Of a stretch of 64,000 nt of DNA, positions 55,797 through 64,000 are shown piece by piece. The notes under the pieces are model-generated. The model did no database searches. It was given only the letters and a program-made list of their open reading frames with translations, and was not told the origin of the DNA. The first letter of the stretch is position 1. Each line of letters starts with the position of its first letter. The stretch comes from Pseudoalteromonas umbrosa (GTDB lineage: Bacteria > Pseudomonadota > Gammaproteobacteria > Enterobacterales > Alteromonadaceae). The stretch is taken from contig NZ_JASJUU010000003.1 of the NCBI RefSeq assembly GCF_030125375.1, forward strand, positions 14,247 through 78,246, written 5' to 3'. The position numbers were made by a program, and so were the translations under genes.

Positions 55797-57605
55797 ATGA
55801 ATATAAAAATAACAAAACTAGCATTGGTTGTAGCAGCGTCGTTTTCTGCCAACGCAATTGCAAATATCGAGTATCCGCTGATGCCAGGCGATCCTCTAGT
55901 TGATCAGCAATGGCACCTTAAAAATACAGGCCAAGCCGCTTTCTCTGATAGAGGTGGTAAAGCTGGCGAAGATATGAATGTGTCTTTGACACACGCTATG
56001 GGTATCATGGGCGCAGGTGTTACAGCTGCCGTTATTGATGGTGGTGTCGAAGTAAAGCACCCAGACTTAATCGATAATGCTCGCCCTGGTTCTTGGAACT
56101 TCACAAATAACAGTCCTGACTTAGCACCGGGTAGCCCAACAGACAGACATGGTACTGCAGTTGCTGGAATCATTGCTTCAAGCGCTTTTAATGGTATCGG
56201 TGGACGAGGTGTTGCACCAAGAGCGGGATTAGTGGGCTTTAACTATTTGGTTTCTGGTAACCAAACTACGGCGAACTGGCTTCAGTCTCATGGCATGTAT
56301 TCAGATGGTTTTGCTAAGCAGTCTTTTGACTTTCCTCGTGTGTTTAACCAAAGTTATGGTCGTACACTTTCATCACCAAGAAGCTTTGATTATGAAGAGT
56401 CACCTTGGTTAAAAACATACGAAGATGCTCAGGAAGAAATCACGCGTACAACACATGGCGGACGTGGTGCAATTTTTGTTAAATCAGCAGGTAATGGTTA
56501 CGAAAGGCAAACATTTACAGATAGTGAACTTGGACGTGGCTATTTGTGGTTCGAAAACAGAAATCATGGTTTACCACTTCAAAACGTAAACCTTGAGCGT
56601 ATGGATACAAGTTTCTGGAATTTGGTTGCTTCAGCATACAATGCAGATGGTGAGCTCTCATCTTATTCGACAGTCGGCTCTAGTGTGTTTGTTTCAGCGC
56701 CTGGTGGCCAGTATGGTACATCTTCACCTGCTATTATCACAACAGATGTATCTGGTTGTGAGGCAGGTTATAACCCACTTTGGCTTCGCAATGACTTACA
56801 CGGCGGTCATCCACTTGATCCAAATTGTGATTACAGTGCAAGATCGAATGGTACCTCTGCGGCAGCGCCAAACGTAGCAGGTGCAATTGCAGTCATTATG
56901 TCTGCAAACCCTGCGCTTTCATGGTTGGATGTAAGAAATATTCTTGCGACCACTTCACGTCGTATCGATGCGGAACACCCTGGTGTTGCATTATCGTTCA
57001 AAGACTCGGAAGGTAAGCAGGTAAGCTATCAAGCAATTGATAAATGGCAGACAAATGCTGCGGGTTATCAGTACCATAACTTCTATGGATTTGGCGCGGT
57101 TGATGTCGACGCTGCTGTTAATTTAGCGCGATTCTACGACAAAAACTTAGGCGAGTTTGTTAAGACTGATCGAGTGTTAGTAACAGCTGAAGCAGAAATC
57201 CCTGATGGTCATTTAAGTGGTGCACAAAGTACATTTAATAACGACCAAGAGCTAACTGTGGATGCGGTTCAAATTCGCGTGAATATTGACCATACAAGTA
57301 CACGTGACTTAGCAATTGAACTGATTTCTCCTTCTGGTACACGCAGTGTTGTGATGACACCAAGAACTGGTACTATTTTGGGTAACAATGGTATGCAAAA
57401 TACTCAGATGCTATCTCACCATTTCTATGGAGAGCAAGCGAAGGGTGAATGGACTTTGCGTGTTATTGATACCGCTTCAGAAGACGAAGCATACATTTTT
57501 GATCCGCGTACGTCTGGTGAGCCAAACGTGAATATGGTGCACCGCAACAATACAGAAAATGGTGTTCTTAAATCTTGGGATATTCGCTTTTTTGGACGTA
57601 AATAA
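55797..57605 (+). CDS. secreted subtilisin/kexin-like serine protease with P domain (ASP-like)
   Basis: 602 residues. Signal peptide 1-22 (NAIA, N). There is no long propeptide: the mature part begins within about 20 residues of the catalytic domain (PLVDQQWHLKNTGQ), a feature of the kexin-like ASP protease of Aeromonas sobria. The triad is Asp81 (AVIDGGVEVKHPDL), His118 (TDRHGTAVAG) and Ser354 (SNGTSAAAP), with the oxyanion Asn233 (KSAGNG). Residues about 455-600 form a P domain, as in proprotein convertases (LTVDAVQIRVNIDHTSTRDLAIELISPSG). Cysteines 321 and 344 may pair. The gene 11 bases downstream probably encodes its dedicated chaperone, since it lacks an intramolecular one. Confidence 0.88.
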   Translation: MNIKITKLALVVAASFSANAIANIEYPLMPGDPLVDQQWHLKNTGQAAFSDRGGKAGEDMNVSLTHAMGIMGAGVTAAVIDGGVEVKHPDLIDNARPGSWNFTNNSPDLAPGSPTDRHGTAVAGIIASSAFNGIGGRGVAPRAGLVGFNYLVSGNQTTANWLQSHGMYSDGFAKQSFDFPRVFNQSYGRTLSSPRSFDYEESPWLKTYEDAQEEITRTTHGGRGAIFVKSAGNGYERQTFTDSELGRGYLWFENRNHGLPLQNVNLERMDTSFWNLVASAYNADGELSSYSTVGSSVFVSAPGGQYGTSSPAIITTDVSGCEAGYNPLWLRNDLHGGHPLDPNCDYSARSNGTSAAAPNVAGAIAVIMSANPALSWLDVRNILATTSRRIDAEHPGVALSFKDSEGKQVSYQAIDKWQTNAAGYQYHNFYGFGAVDVDAAVNLARFYDKNLGEFVKTDRVLVTAEAEIPDGHLSGAQSTFNNDQELTVDAVQIRVNIDHTSTRDLAIELISPSGTRSVVMTPRTGTILGNNGMQNTQMLSHHFYGEQAKGEWTLRVIDTASEDEAYIFDPRTSGEPNVNMVHRNNTENGVLKSWDIRFFGRK

Positions 57606-57616
57606 GGAGTCGTAAA

Positions 57617-58054
57617 ATGAAATCTAAATTAATCCCTTTACTCGCTATGGTTGGCAGTTTATATGCAGTACAAGCGAGCGCCCAAACAGTTCATGAGGCG
57701 ACGCCAGTAACCAGCGACTCTGGTGTAACTGTGAACGTCAATGGCAAAGATTACATACTTGTTGCAGCAAAGAGTGATAAAGAATTGGTGACAGGTGCAG
57801 CACTTGTCGATATCAAAACTGATGAGACGATCATATTAACAGGTGAGCTAGTTGTTGAGCTTGAGTCTTTAATCGATGCTCAAGAATTTGCGCAAGCAAA
57901 TCAGCTAAACCTGATTTATGTTCGTGGTAATCGCGCTATTTTCCAAGCGGATGCAAACGTCGCTTTGCATACTTTTAAAGCGCAAGTAGCGCGCTTAAAT
58001 GGTGTGGTTAATACTCAAATTGGTTTTAATCTTGAAGGATTAGAAGCAGAATAA
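57617..58054 (+). CDS. probable dedicated secreted chaperone of the upstream protease (ASP ORF2-like)
   Basis: 145 residues; AAGGAG before the ATG and 11 bases after the protease stop, so one operon. Signal peptide ends QASA (about residue 22). The mature part is small and acidic with a ferredoxin-like alpha/beta pattern (ESLIDAQEFAQANQLNLIYVRGNRAIFQA, then THFKAQVARLNGV-like helix), the fold of subtilisin propeptides and inhibitor_I9 domains. In Aeromonas sobria the ORF2 protein encoded right after the ASP protease is needed for folding of ASP outside the cytoplasm; position, size and fold type agree. Direct sequence identity could not be measured. Confidence 0.65.
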   Translation: MKSKLIPLLAMVGSLYAVQASAQTVHEATPVTSDSGVTVNVNGKDYILVAAKSDKELVTGAALVDIKTDETIILTGELVVELESLIDAQEFAQANQLNLIYVRGNRAIFQADANVALHTFKAQVARLNGVVNTQIGFNLEGLEAE

Positions 58055-58058
58055 GAAT

Positions 58059-58088
58059 GAATAAAGCCACTCGAGTGGCTTTATTTTA
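58059..58088 (+). terminator. terminator of the protease-chaperone operon
   Basis: AATAAAGCCAC, loop TCGA, GTGGCTTTATT, then TTAAT. Confidence 0.88.
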
Positions 58089-58099
58089 ATGCTTTAACT

Positions 58100-58124
58100 A
58101 AAGCCCCGAATTGGGGCTTTTTTA
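58100..58124 (+). terminator. second terminator hairpin
   Basis: AAAGCCCC, loop GAATT, GGGGCTTT, then TTTTA. It follows the first terminator by 12 bases and probably backs it up; the convergent DUF885 transcript can fold it too, but without a good T run. Confidence 0.75.
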
Positions 58125-58134
58125 TGACTAGCTA

Positions 58135-59916
58135 TTATTGCATTAGTTGGCTAATGTACTTAACCGGTGCGCTACCATAGCTTAAAAACTCTTCATGGAA
58201 CACTTTTAAGTCAAAGTCTTTACCAAGCTTTTCTTTTTGCTTTTCACGTAAATCGTAAATTTCACGATAGCCACTGTAGTAGCTCGTTAACTGAACTTGA
58301 CTCAGAGTCGCTCTGCGCCACTTACCTTCAGCTTCAGCACGTTCTTGGAACGCACCATTCATCAGTAGGTTCAGACCCTCATCACGGCTGATCCCTTTAA
58401 CCTGAATCGCATAGTCTAAAATGGTGTTACAAATAACGCGTAAGTTCCATTTGTAGTACATCAACCACATTTCAGGTTCATGATCACCATAGCCTTCTTC
58501 AAGCATCATGCGTTCTGTATAGACAGCCCAGCCTTCAATCATGGCACCATTTCTTAAAATTGTTTTAATTAGTGATGGTGACTTATTAGCATAAACAAGC
58601 TGAGTATAGTGGCCCGGTACTGCCTCGTGGATGTTGAGGATTTGCAAGATCCAGTGGTTATACTCACGTAAAATAGAGCTTGCTTGCTCTTCTGTTCTCA
58701 GCTCAAGCGGCTCTACATTGTAATAGGTATTTTCTTTTGCGTCGTATGGACCTGGCGCTGAAATAGATGCCATTGCGAAACCGCGCATAAACTCAGGTGT
58801 TTCGCGCACAACTAACGGCTTTTCAGGGTCAAGTGAGATCAAGTCCTTTTCCATAACAAACTTTTCAAGTAGCGGGATCTGACGCTTAATCTCATCAACA
58901 AACTGCTCTTTTGGCACATGATTGACAGATAAATGCTTGATAAGCTGAGAAATAGCTTGCGCGTCGTCCGATGGACGTGCTTTATTTGGAAAGTATTTTG
59001 GCCACAATTGGTCAGTCAGCTTTACCATCTCTTGTGTTACGCGTGCTTTGTCAGCCAATGCTTTTTCGTACATGGTTTTAGCTGTGTAACCAGATTGAAT
59101 ATCAAAGGCAAACTTCTCTTCATACAGCTCTTCACCAATTCTGAAGCTGCGTGCGTTACCATTGGCAGTTAACTCTTTTTCTAATTGAGTCAGAAAGTCG
59201 ATGTAACCATTAATCGCAGTTTTGGCGTTGACAAAACGGGTCTTAAACAGCGCTTTTTCATCGGCAGTAAGGGCGTTCGACGCATCGACTTTATCTAATA
59301 GGTCATCTTTTAATACAGCAAATGCGCCTTGGTTTTGCGCGATAGCGAGTTGAGTGTACTCAAGAGTAGGCGTATCTATGTTGTTTTTTGCTGCTTGATA
59401 AAAATCTGGAACATACTTCAAGCGCTCTAATACTGTTTTGTATTTTTCTGCGTCTGATTTAAAGCGGCTATTTAAAATGGTCGCGAAACCATAGGAGATG
59501 TTGTAATTAGATGGGTTCCATTGCCAATCTTTAAACTTTTCAACTTCCCAAATTCTTTTTTCAAGGCTATTTTCAATTAAGAAATAGTCTGATTTTTGAT
59601 TGTCACTCAAACTATTTAGATCAAAACCACGCAGTTCACTTAATTTCGCTTTTGAGAAAGCAACACTGCTTGCGCGTGATTCTGCATTAGGGATGGTCAT
59701 AATATGATCATACTTGCCGTACCCAACATATAAAGAATGTTCTGGGTACTGGCGCCACATGTCTTCGATAAGCTGTGCTGAAAAATCAGTAAACGCTTGA
59801 TTTTGTGATGCTTGTGCAACAACCGGAGTTGTAGACTGTGAAGGAGTACTTGTTGTTGTGCAGCCAACTAGAGCCAGAGCCGCTGCAACAGCCATTGTGA
59901 GCGCTGTTTTTTTCAT
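58135..59916 (-). CDS. DUF885 lipoprotein (putative metallopeptidase)
   Basis: 593 residues, full family length. Signal peptide with lipobox ALVGC (Cys19), then Thr/Ser-rich spacer. Helical all through. The family motif NIHEAVPGHYTQ (His430-Glu431 and His436) with Glu461 in MIEGWAVYTERMM gives a HExxxGH-type zinc site, so peptidase activity is likely, though few members have been tested. It is expected in the outer membrane, facing the periplasm. It lies 33 bases after soxR on the same strand and might be cotranscribed with it. Confidence 0.86.
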   Translation of the reverse strand: MKKTALTMAVAAALALVGCTTTSTPSQSTTPVVAQASQNQAFTDFSAQLIEDMWRQYPEHSLYVGYGKYDHIMTIPNAESRASSVAFSKAKLSELRGFDLNSLSDNQKSDYFLIENSLEKRIWEVEKFKDWQWNPSNYNISYGFATILNSRFKSDAEKYKTVLERLKYVPDFYQAAKNNIDTPTLEYTQLAIAQNQGAFAVLKDDLLDKVDASNALTADEKALFKTRFVNAKTAINGYIDFLTQLEKELTANGNARSFRIGEELYEEKFAFDIQSGYTAKTMYEKALADKARVTQEMVKLTDQLWPKYFPNKARPSDDAQAISQLIKHLSVNHVPKEQFVDEIKRQIPLLEKFVMEKDLISLDPEKPLVVRETPEFMRGFAMASISAPGPYDAKENTYYNVEPLELRTEEQASSILREYNHWILQILNIHEAVPGHYTQLVYANKSPSLIKTILRNGAMIEGWAVYTERMMLEEGYGDHEPEMWLMYYKWNLRVICNTILDYAIQVKGISRDEGLNLLMNGAFQERAEAEGKWRRATLSQVQLTSYYSGYREIYDLREKQKEKLGKDFDLKVFHEEFLSYGSAPVKYISQLMQ

Positions 59917-59949
59917 TCGCTTGTTCCTATTTTAATTTTCCTTATCATA

Positions 59950-60432
59950 TCAATTTTTCGCAGCGCGCGCTCGTTCTGGCTGATCTAAGATCACTGCACC
60001 GTTGCACTCTTTCGCCACAATGTCATCTGGGTTATATATAGGACAAGACTTCATAGATAAGCAGCCACAGCCTATGCATCCGTCCACCATGTCGCGAACG
60101 CGTGTCATATACGCTATTTTTTCATCAAGTTTGGCTTGCCAAAATCGTGACATACTGGCCCAATCTTCCTTGGTTGGCGTGCGGCTTTCTGGCAATTTAG
60201 ACAAGGTTTCTTGGATCTCTAACAGTGAAATGCCCATTTTTTGCGCAGCTTTTATTACCGCAATACGCCGCAGCACATCTTTTTTAAATCTTCTTTGGTT
60301 ACCTGCGTTGCGCCAGCTTCGTATTAAGCCTTTGGTCTCATAAAAGTGTAGCGCTGAGACCGCCACATCTGCGCGTTTTGCTACTTGCCCTACACTTAAG
60401 CGCGGCTCGTCTCGGGTTGTTGGTGTTGTCAT
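59950..60432 (-). CDS. soxR: redox-sensitive transcriptional activator SoxR
   Basis: 160 residues. MerR-type winged helix (SVGQVAKRADVAVSALHFYETKGLI), dimerisation helix and the [2Fe-2S] cluster motif CIGCGCLSMKSCP, with cysteines at 119, 122, 124 and 130, the same numbers as in E. coli SoxR. Oxidation of the cluster by redox-cycling drugs or nitric oxide switches SoxR-bound promoters on. No soxS gene adjoins. Instead a SoxR box sits in the divergent promoter of a flavodoxin-fold gene, so direct control of an effector gene, as in most non-enteric bacteria, is likely. Confidence 0.95.
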   Translation of the reverse strand: MTTPTTRDEPRLSVGQVAKRADVAVSALHFYETKGLIRSWRNAGNQRRFKKDVLRRIAVIKAAQKMGISLLEIQETLSKLPESRTPTKEDWASMSRFWQAKLDEKIAYMTRVRDMVDGCIGCGCLSMKSCPIYNPDDIVAKECNGAVILDQPERARAAKN

Positions 60433-60457
60433 TATTGCCCCTTTTTTAAAATAACGC

Positions 60458-60488
60458 TTTACCTAAGGTTAAGTTGAGGTTTTAGCCT
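60458..60488 (+). promoter_or_regulatory. SoxR-controlled promoter with SoxR box
   Basis: CCTAAGGTTAAGTTGAGG (60462-60479) matches the E. coli soxS SoxR box at 15 of 18 positions. It is framed by -35 TTTACC (60458-60463) and -10 TAGCCT (60483-60488) with a 19-base spacer, the overlong spacing that makes MerR/SoxR promoters depend on DNA twisting. It lies between soxR and the divergent flavodoxin-fold gene and reads toward the latter. Confidence 0.85.
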
Positions 60489-60517
60489 ATCAACAAATTT
60501 ACAAAAGGAGAATCATT

Positions 60518-60973
60518 TTGAACACAATCATTGTTTATTCTAGCGCTAAAAAAATGGGCAATACTGGTAATGCGGTTGGAGAGTTAGCTACGGAGTTTGA
60601 TGCGCAAACACTATTTTTGGATGACTATGTGATCCACGATTATAGTTATGATCACAAAAATAAAGATGATGACTTTCGCAGTTTATTTAGACGCATTTTA
60701 CAGTTTGATCATGTGATTTTTGCCTCGCCCGTCTACTGGTACGCGGTAACACCGAGAATGAAGGCATTTATTGATAGGATCACAGAATTTATGGATGATG
60801 AACAGCTCAAACCTGAGTTACGTGAGCTTAGAAGTAAACAGTTTTCAATATTATCCACGTCAATTCACGAAGCTGCGCCGCAGCCTTTTACTGAGATGCT
60901 GCAAAAAACATTTGAATACTTAGGCATGACACTCAAAGGTCAATATCACAAGCAATACCCCTATGAGGGTTAA
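60518..60973 (+). CDS. flavodoxin-fold NAD(P)H oxidoreductase-like protein
   Basis: 151 residues from TTG 60518, secured by AAAAGGAG 7 bases upstream. The NADPH-dependent FMN reductase / flavodoxin family pattern is clear: MNTIIVYSSAKKMGNTGNAV (FMN phosphate loop), HVIFASPVYWYAVTPRMKAFIDR (conserved family block) and a C-terminal strand-helix. Such proteins reduce quinones, flavins or nitro compounds. The SoxR box in its promoter suggests it is induced by redox-active compounds and helps detoxify them. Its stop overlaps the convergent AraC gene by four bases. Confidence 0.88.
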   Translation: MNTIIVYSSAKKMGNTGNAVGELATEFDAQTLFLDDYVIHDYSYDHKNKDDDFRSLFRRILQFDHVIFASPVYWYAVTPRMKAFIDRITEFMDDEQLKPELRELRSKQFSILSTSIHEAAPQPFTEMLQKTFEYLGMTLKGQYHKQYPYEG

Positions 60974-61881
60974 TCTGTTTTCGTTTGAAGAAATTTAGTT
61001 TGATATTGTTTTGGTGTCTGTTTGAAGGTTTTCTTAAACCCTCGACTTAATTGACTTGGGTGATTAAACCCTAAGGTGAAAGCAATGCTTGTCACGCTTT
61101 CACCGCGCTCCAAACGCTTGCGTGCCGACATCATTCTTTGACCATTTAACCAATTTTGCGGAGTCGTACCAATGCGCTTTTTGAACTGGTTAAAGAATTT
61201 ACTTCGGCTCATGCAGGCTATTTTACATAACTCATCGACGTTGAGCTGTTCATCCAGATTTCTTTGCATATATTCAACCGCCGCATGGACCCCCGTTGTT
61301 AACTCATGCTTCGCGACTTGCTTAAACAAGAGGTCGCGGCTCTGCTGCTGCAGTAGACGAGCAACTAACTCGTTTAACGCAAGATCGATATAAAAGTCTC
61401 TTTGTGGCGTATTTTCGCAAAATAAATGCATTAAACGCATGAGCAGTTGCTGTGTTTGCGAGTTGTGCTCGTTATGAACAAGTTCTGGCATGTAATTAAA
61501 CTGTGATTCTGAGTTCTTCTCAAGTTGGTTTAATTGCTCTGCGACAGAGGCTATTTTGTCTTTACTGATATCAATGGCCAAGCAGGTCGTCGGCTGATCC
61601 ATACAGGCGGTGGGAAAGTCGATATGTACTGCTTGTTCAGGCGCCAATACGAAGCTTTCATTGGGTAAAAACGCATGATGATAGTCACAGCTTTCTACAT
61701 GCATGACTTTTTTTCCTGTGAGCATGCCACAAAACAGCACATTATTAGAAAACAATCGAATATGTTCTGCATTTTCATAGGTATCATAAATACTGAGCTC
61801 AACGTCATCGCCTGCAAAATGAACGCGATTCTCAACCAGTGAATTGACTTTTTGCCTTTTTTTATGGAGTTGTTCTAGCAT
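60970..61881 (-). CDS. AraC-family transcriptional regulator
   Basis: 303 residues from ATG 61881, with AAGGAATA upstream; an in-frame ATG at 61914 lacks a site. N-terminal cupin-like sensor (FLPNESFVLAPEQAVHIDFP), C-terminal double helix-turn-helix (LNVDELCKIACMSRSKFFNQFKKRIGTTPQNWL, then SIAFTLGFNHPSQLSRGFKKTFKQTPKQY; quoted as blocks). It diverges from an aldehyde dehydrogenase gene 150 bases away. This pair layout is known for regulators of alcohol and aldehyde oxidation genes such as exaC, so it is the likely activator of that gene. Confidence 0.85.
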   Translation of the reverse strand: MLEQLHKKRQKVNSLVENRVHFAGDDVELSIYDTYENAEHIRLFSNNVLFCGMLTGKKVMHVESCDYHHAFLPNESFVLAPEQAVHIDFPTACMDQPTTCLAIDISKDKIASVAEQLNQLEKNSESQFNYMPELVHNEHNSQTQQLLMRLMHLFCENTPQRDFYIDLALNELVARLLQQQSRDLLFKQVAKHELTTGVHAAVEYMQRNLDEQLNVDELCKIACMSRSKFFNQFKKRIGTTPQNWLNGQRMMSARKRLERGESVTSIAFTLGFNHPSQLSRGFKKTFKQTPKQYQTKFLQTKTD

Positions 61882-62034
61882 TTTTATTCCTTGTTTGGAC
61901 TCAAGCGCAAACATTTTATACGCAGAGTTAAGTTTTTAATCCGCCTTTAAATTAATGTCAACAGAATAACAACAAGTGGCCTCCTCATTGAGAGAGTGCC
62001 GCAGTCACATAACAACTAAGTTGAAGAGGCATTT

Positions 62035-63555
62035 ATGATTTATGCAAATCCAAATACATCAGATGCAATCGTTAATTTTAAATCCGTTTATGATAACTAT
62101 ATTGGCGGAAAATGGACCCAACCTGTCGAGGGGCATTATTTTGATAATATCAGCCCAGTCAACGGTGCTGTTTTCTGTCATGTCGCCAGATCTGGGCAAA
62201 AAGATATTGAATTAGCTTTGGATGCGGCTCACAGTGCTAAAGAGTCTTGGGGCACAACGTCAGTGACAGAGCGTAGTAATATTTTGCTTAAAATTGCCGA
62301 TCGTATAGAAGCCAATCTTGAATACCTCGCCGTGGCCGAAACGTGGGACAACGGTAAAGCTGTGCGTGAAACGTTGGCGGCAGATGTGCCCTTAGCTGCG
62401 GACCACTTTCGTTATTTTGCAGGGTGTATCCGTGCGCAAGAAGGCAGTATTGGAGAAATTGACGAGCATACTGTGGCGTACCATTTCCATGAGCCGTTAG
62501 GGGTTGTTGGGCAAATCATTCCGTGGAATTTTCCATTGCTAATGGCTGCTTGGAAACTTGCGCCGGCGCTTGCTGCGGGCAATTGCGTGGTGTTAAAGCC
62601 TGCTGAGCAGACACCTGTATCGATTTTACTATTGATGGAATTGATAGAGGATCTGCTCCCTGCGGGTGTTGTAAACGTGGTAAATGGCTTTGGTAAAGAA
62701 GCCGGAGAAGCTCTGGCGACCAGTGATCGCATTGCCAAAATAGCGTTTACCGGCTCAACGCCTGTGGGGTCACATATTTTGAAATGTGCGGCGGATAATA
62801 TCATTCCATCAACAGTTGAACTTGGCGGCAAGTCTCCCAATATTTACTTCAGTGATGTAATGGAAAAAGATGATGAATTTTTGAGTAAATGTGTCGAAGG
62901 GGCTGTATTGGCTTACTTCAATCAAGGTGAAGTATGTACATGCCCGTCTCGATTATTTGTGCAAGAAGACATCTACGATGAGTTCATTGCAAAAGTGATA
63001 GAGCGCACGCAGCAGATAAAACGTGGCAATCCTTTGGACACAGACACCATGGTAGGCGCACAGGCTTCTCAAGCACAATTCGATAAAATTTTAAGCTACA
63101 TCGAAATTGGTAAGCAAGAAGGTGCTGAGGTACTTCTTGGCGGTGAACCGGAAAAACTCAGTACAGAATATAATGAAGGCTATTATATTCAGCCAACGTT
63201 GTTAAAAGGTCACAATACTATGCGAGTATTTCAAGAAGAGATATTTGGCCCTGTGATCTCCTTGTGTACTTTTAAAGATGAAGCGGAAGTACTCGCAATG
63301 GCTAATAGCAGTGAATTTGGCCTAGGAGCGGGTGTGTGGACCCGTAACATGAACCGTGCTTATCACTTCGGTAGAAAAATAGAAGCGGGTAGGGTATGGA
63401 CTAATTGCTATCACATGTATCCGGCCCATGCCGCTTTTGGTGGCTACAAGCGCTCGGGCATTGGCCGTGAAACACATAAAAAAGCGCTGGATCATTACCA
63501 GCAAACTAAGAACCTTCTAGTCAGCTATAGCGAAAGTCCGCTTGGATTCTTCTAA
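62035..63555 (+). CDS. aldehyde dehydrogenase, ExaC/AldB type
   Basis: 506 residues, full length. NAD-binding [23 protein letters not shown], Glu262 in [10 protein letters not shown] and catalytic Cys301 in [12 protein letters not shown]; the Cys-Thr-Cys form is typical of the acetaldehyde dehydrogenases ExaC and AldB. Oxidises acetaldehyde or related short aldehydes to acids with NAD(P). Expression is probably controlled by the divergent AraC-type regulator. GAAGAGG precedes the ATG. No alcohol dehydrogenase is adjacent. Confidence 0.92.
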   Translation: MIYANPNTSDAIVNFKSVYDNYIGGKWTQPVEGHYFDNISPVNGAVFCHVARSGQKDIELALDAAHSAKESWGTTSVTERSNILLKIADRIEANLEYLAVAETWDNGKAVRETLAADVPLAADHFRYFAGCIRAQEGSIGEIDEHTVAYHFHEPLGVVGQIIPWNFPLLMAAWKLAPALAAGNCVVLKPAEQTPVSILLLMELIEDLLPAGVVNVVNGFGKEAGEALATSDRIAKIAFTGSTPVGSHILKCAADNIIPSTVELGGKSPNIYFSDVMEKDDEFLSKCVEGAVLAYFNQGEVCTCPSRLFVQEDIYDEFIAKVIERTQQIKRGNPLDTDTMVGAQASQAQFDKILSYIEIGKQEGAEVLLGGEPEKLSTEYNEGYYIQPTLLKGHNTMRVFQEEIFGPVISLCTFKDEAEVLAMANSSEFGLGAGVWTRNMNRAYHFGRKIEAGRVWTNCYHMYPAHAAFGGYKRSGIGRETHKKALDHYQQTKNLLVSYSESPLGFF

Positions 63556-64000
63556 GTTATAGCCTTAGCAAGATGCGCAACCATGGCCATGGTTGCGCTC
63601 TTTTTTGTTACGTTATTAGGCCAAATAGCATAGGCCGGTATAGGGGTTACTTGCCATTCGGGCAGTAACTCAATCAATTTATTTTCTCTAAGGGCTTGCT
63701 CAACAAGAAAGTCCGCAGGTGTCGCAATACCTAGCCCTTCCATACATAATTGTGTCATGCCCTCAACCGAATTCGCTGTGACTTGATAGCCAAAATGAAT
63801 GTCTTGTTTACCCAACTCTGAGTGTGTGATCGTACGCTTATTGGGTAAGCTGGCAAGCCTTATCCATGGCATGTTTTCAAGATCTTTTGGTGTCTTTGGG
63901 AGCGTGTTATTTTTTAAAAATAAGGGTGAGCAGGTGAGCTTTCGCTTTATATTTCCTAGTTTTTTACTTTTTAATTCGCTATTTGGTAGGTCGCCAAGGC
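63552..64000 (-). CDS. LysR-type regulator, C-terminal part (runs off the right edge)
   Basis: The frame stays open past the first Met (63872) to the edge of the window, and the extra residues fit the family: [28 protein letters not shown] and [18 protein letters not shown] (quoted as blocks). The visible part (149 codons) is the second half of a LysR substrate-binding domain, including [23 protein letters not shown]. The N-terminal helix-turn-helix and its target operon are outside. Its last bases overlap the aldehyde dehydrogenase stop. Confidence 0.85.
   Translation of the reverse strand, partial: LGDLPNSELKSKKLGNIKRKLTCSPLFLKNNTLPKTPKDLENMPWIRLASLPNKRTITHSELGKQDIHFGYQVTANSVEGMTQLCMEGLGIATPADFLVEQALRENKLIELLPEWQVTPIPAYAIWPNNVTKKSATMAMVAHLAKAIT
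63575..63608 (+). terminator. terminator of the aldehyde dehydrogenase gene
   Basis: Perfect palindrome GCGCAACCATGG / CCATGGTTGCGC (63575-63598) followed by TCTTTTTT. It lies within the 3' end of the convergent LysR-type gene. Confidence 0.85.

Overview
The window is a 64 kb piece of an A+T-rich chromosome from a marine gammaproteobacterium. Gene content points to Pseudoalteromonas or a close relative: a TonB-dependent receptor with a Fur-like site, an RND pump, a DUF885 lipoprotein, secreted serine protease and esterases, a CspA-type protein, DbpA and SoxR. This is inferred from protein resemblance; no rRNA or tRNA gene was seen to fix the species. The layout is a patchwork of short operons and single genes ended by clear rho-independent hairpins. 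I recognised no insertion sequence, integrase or CRISPR array.

Left part (1-15 kb): the 3' end of a fibre-like protein with seven 78-bp repeats and a DUF1554-like tip; a Sel1-type protein; a small dimeric-barrel protein with a WYL regulator; a TonB-dependent receptor behind a Fur-like site; two tandem paralogues of unknown function; a large DUF6351-type secreted hydrolase-like protein; a lipoprotein; a 1.1 kb stretch without a convincing gene; a small membrane protein and a LysE-family exporter.

Middle part (15-45 kb): a giant surface lipoprotein, an S66 peptidase, a phosphodiesterase, an RND efflux operon, a divergent pair (membrane coiled coil and response regulator), a membrane-bound AraC-type regulator, dbpA, a BamE-like lipoprotein, a DUF805 protein, a YbbA/YbbP-like ABC pair, a serine hydrolase gene broken by two single-base shifts, a secreted beta-propeller-like protein, and a methyl-accepting chemotaxis protein preceded by a run of hairpins ending in a terminator.

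Right part (45-64 kb): a cold-shock gene faces a type VI-type lipase effector (Tle1/DUF2235) followed by four tandem lipoprotein genes that are probably its immunity proteins. Next come a PhzF-like enzyme, a DUF1624 membrane protein, a GlxA-type regulator, a MAPEG protein and an esterase. A subtilisin/kexin-like protease is followed by a small secreted protein resembling the dedicated chaperone of the Aeromonas ASP protease. Then come a DUF885 lipoprotein, soxR with a near-consensus SoxR box in front of a divergent flavodoxin-fold gene, and an AraC regulator divergent from an ExaC/AldB-type aldehyde dehydrogenase. A LysR-type gene runs off the right edge.

The best candidates for something undescribed are the effector with its expanding, recombining immunity array (45.6-49.7 kb), the structured leader before the chemotaxis gene (41.24-41.46 kb), the protease/chaperone pair (55.8-58.1 kb) and the tandem unknown paralogues (7.1-8.4 kb).
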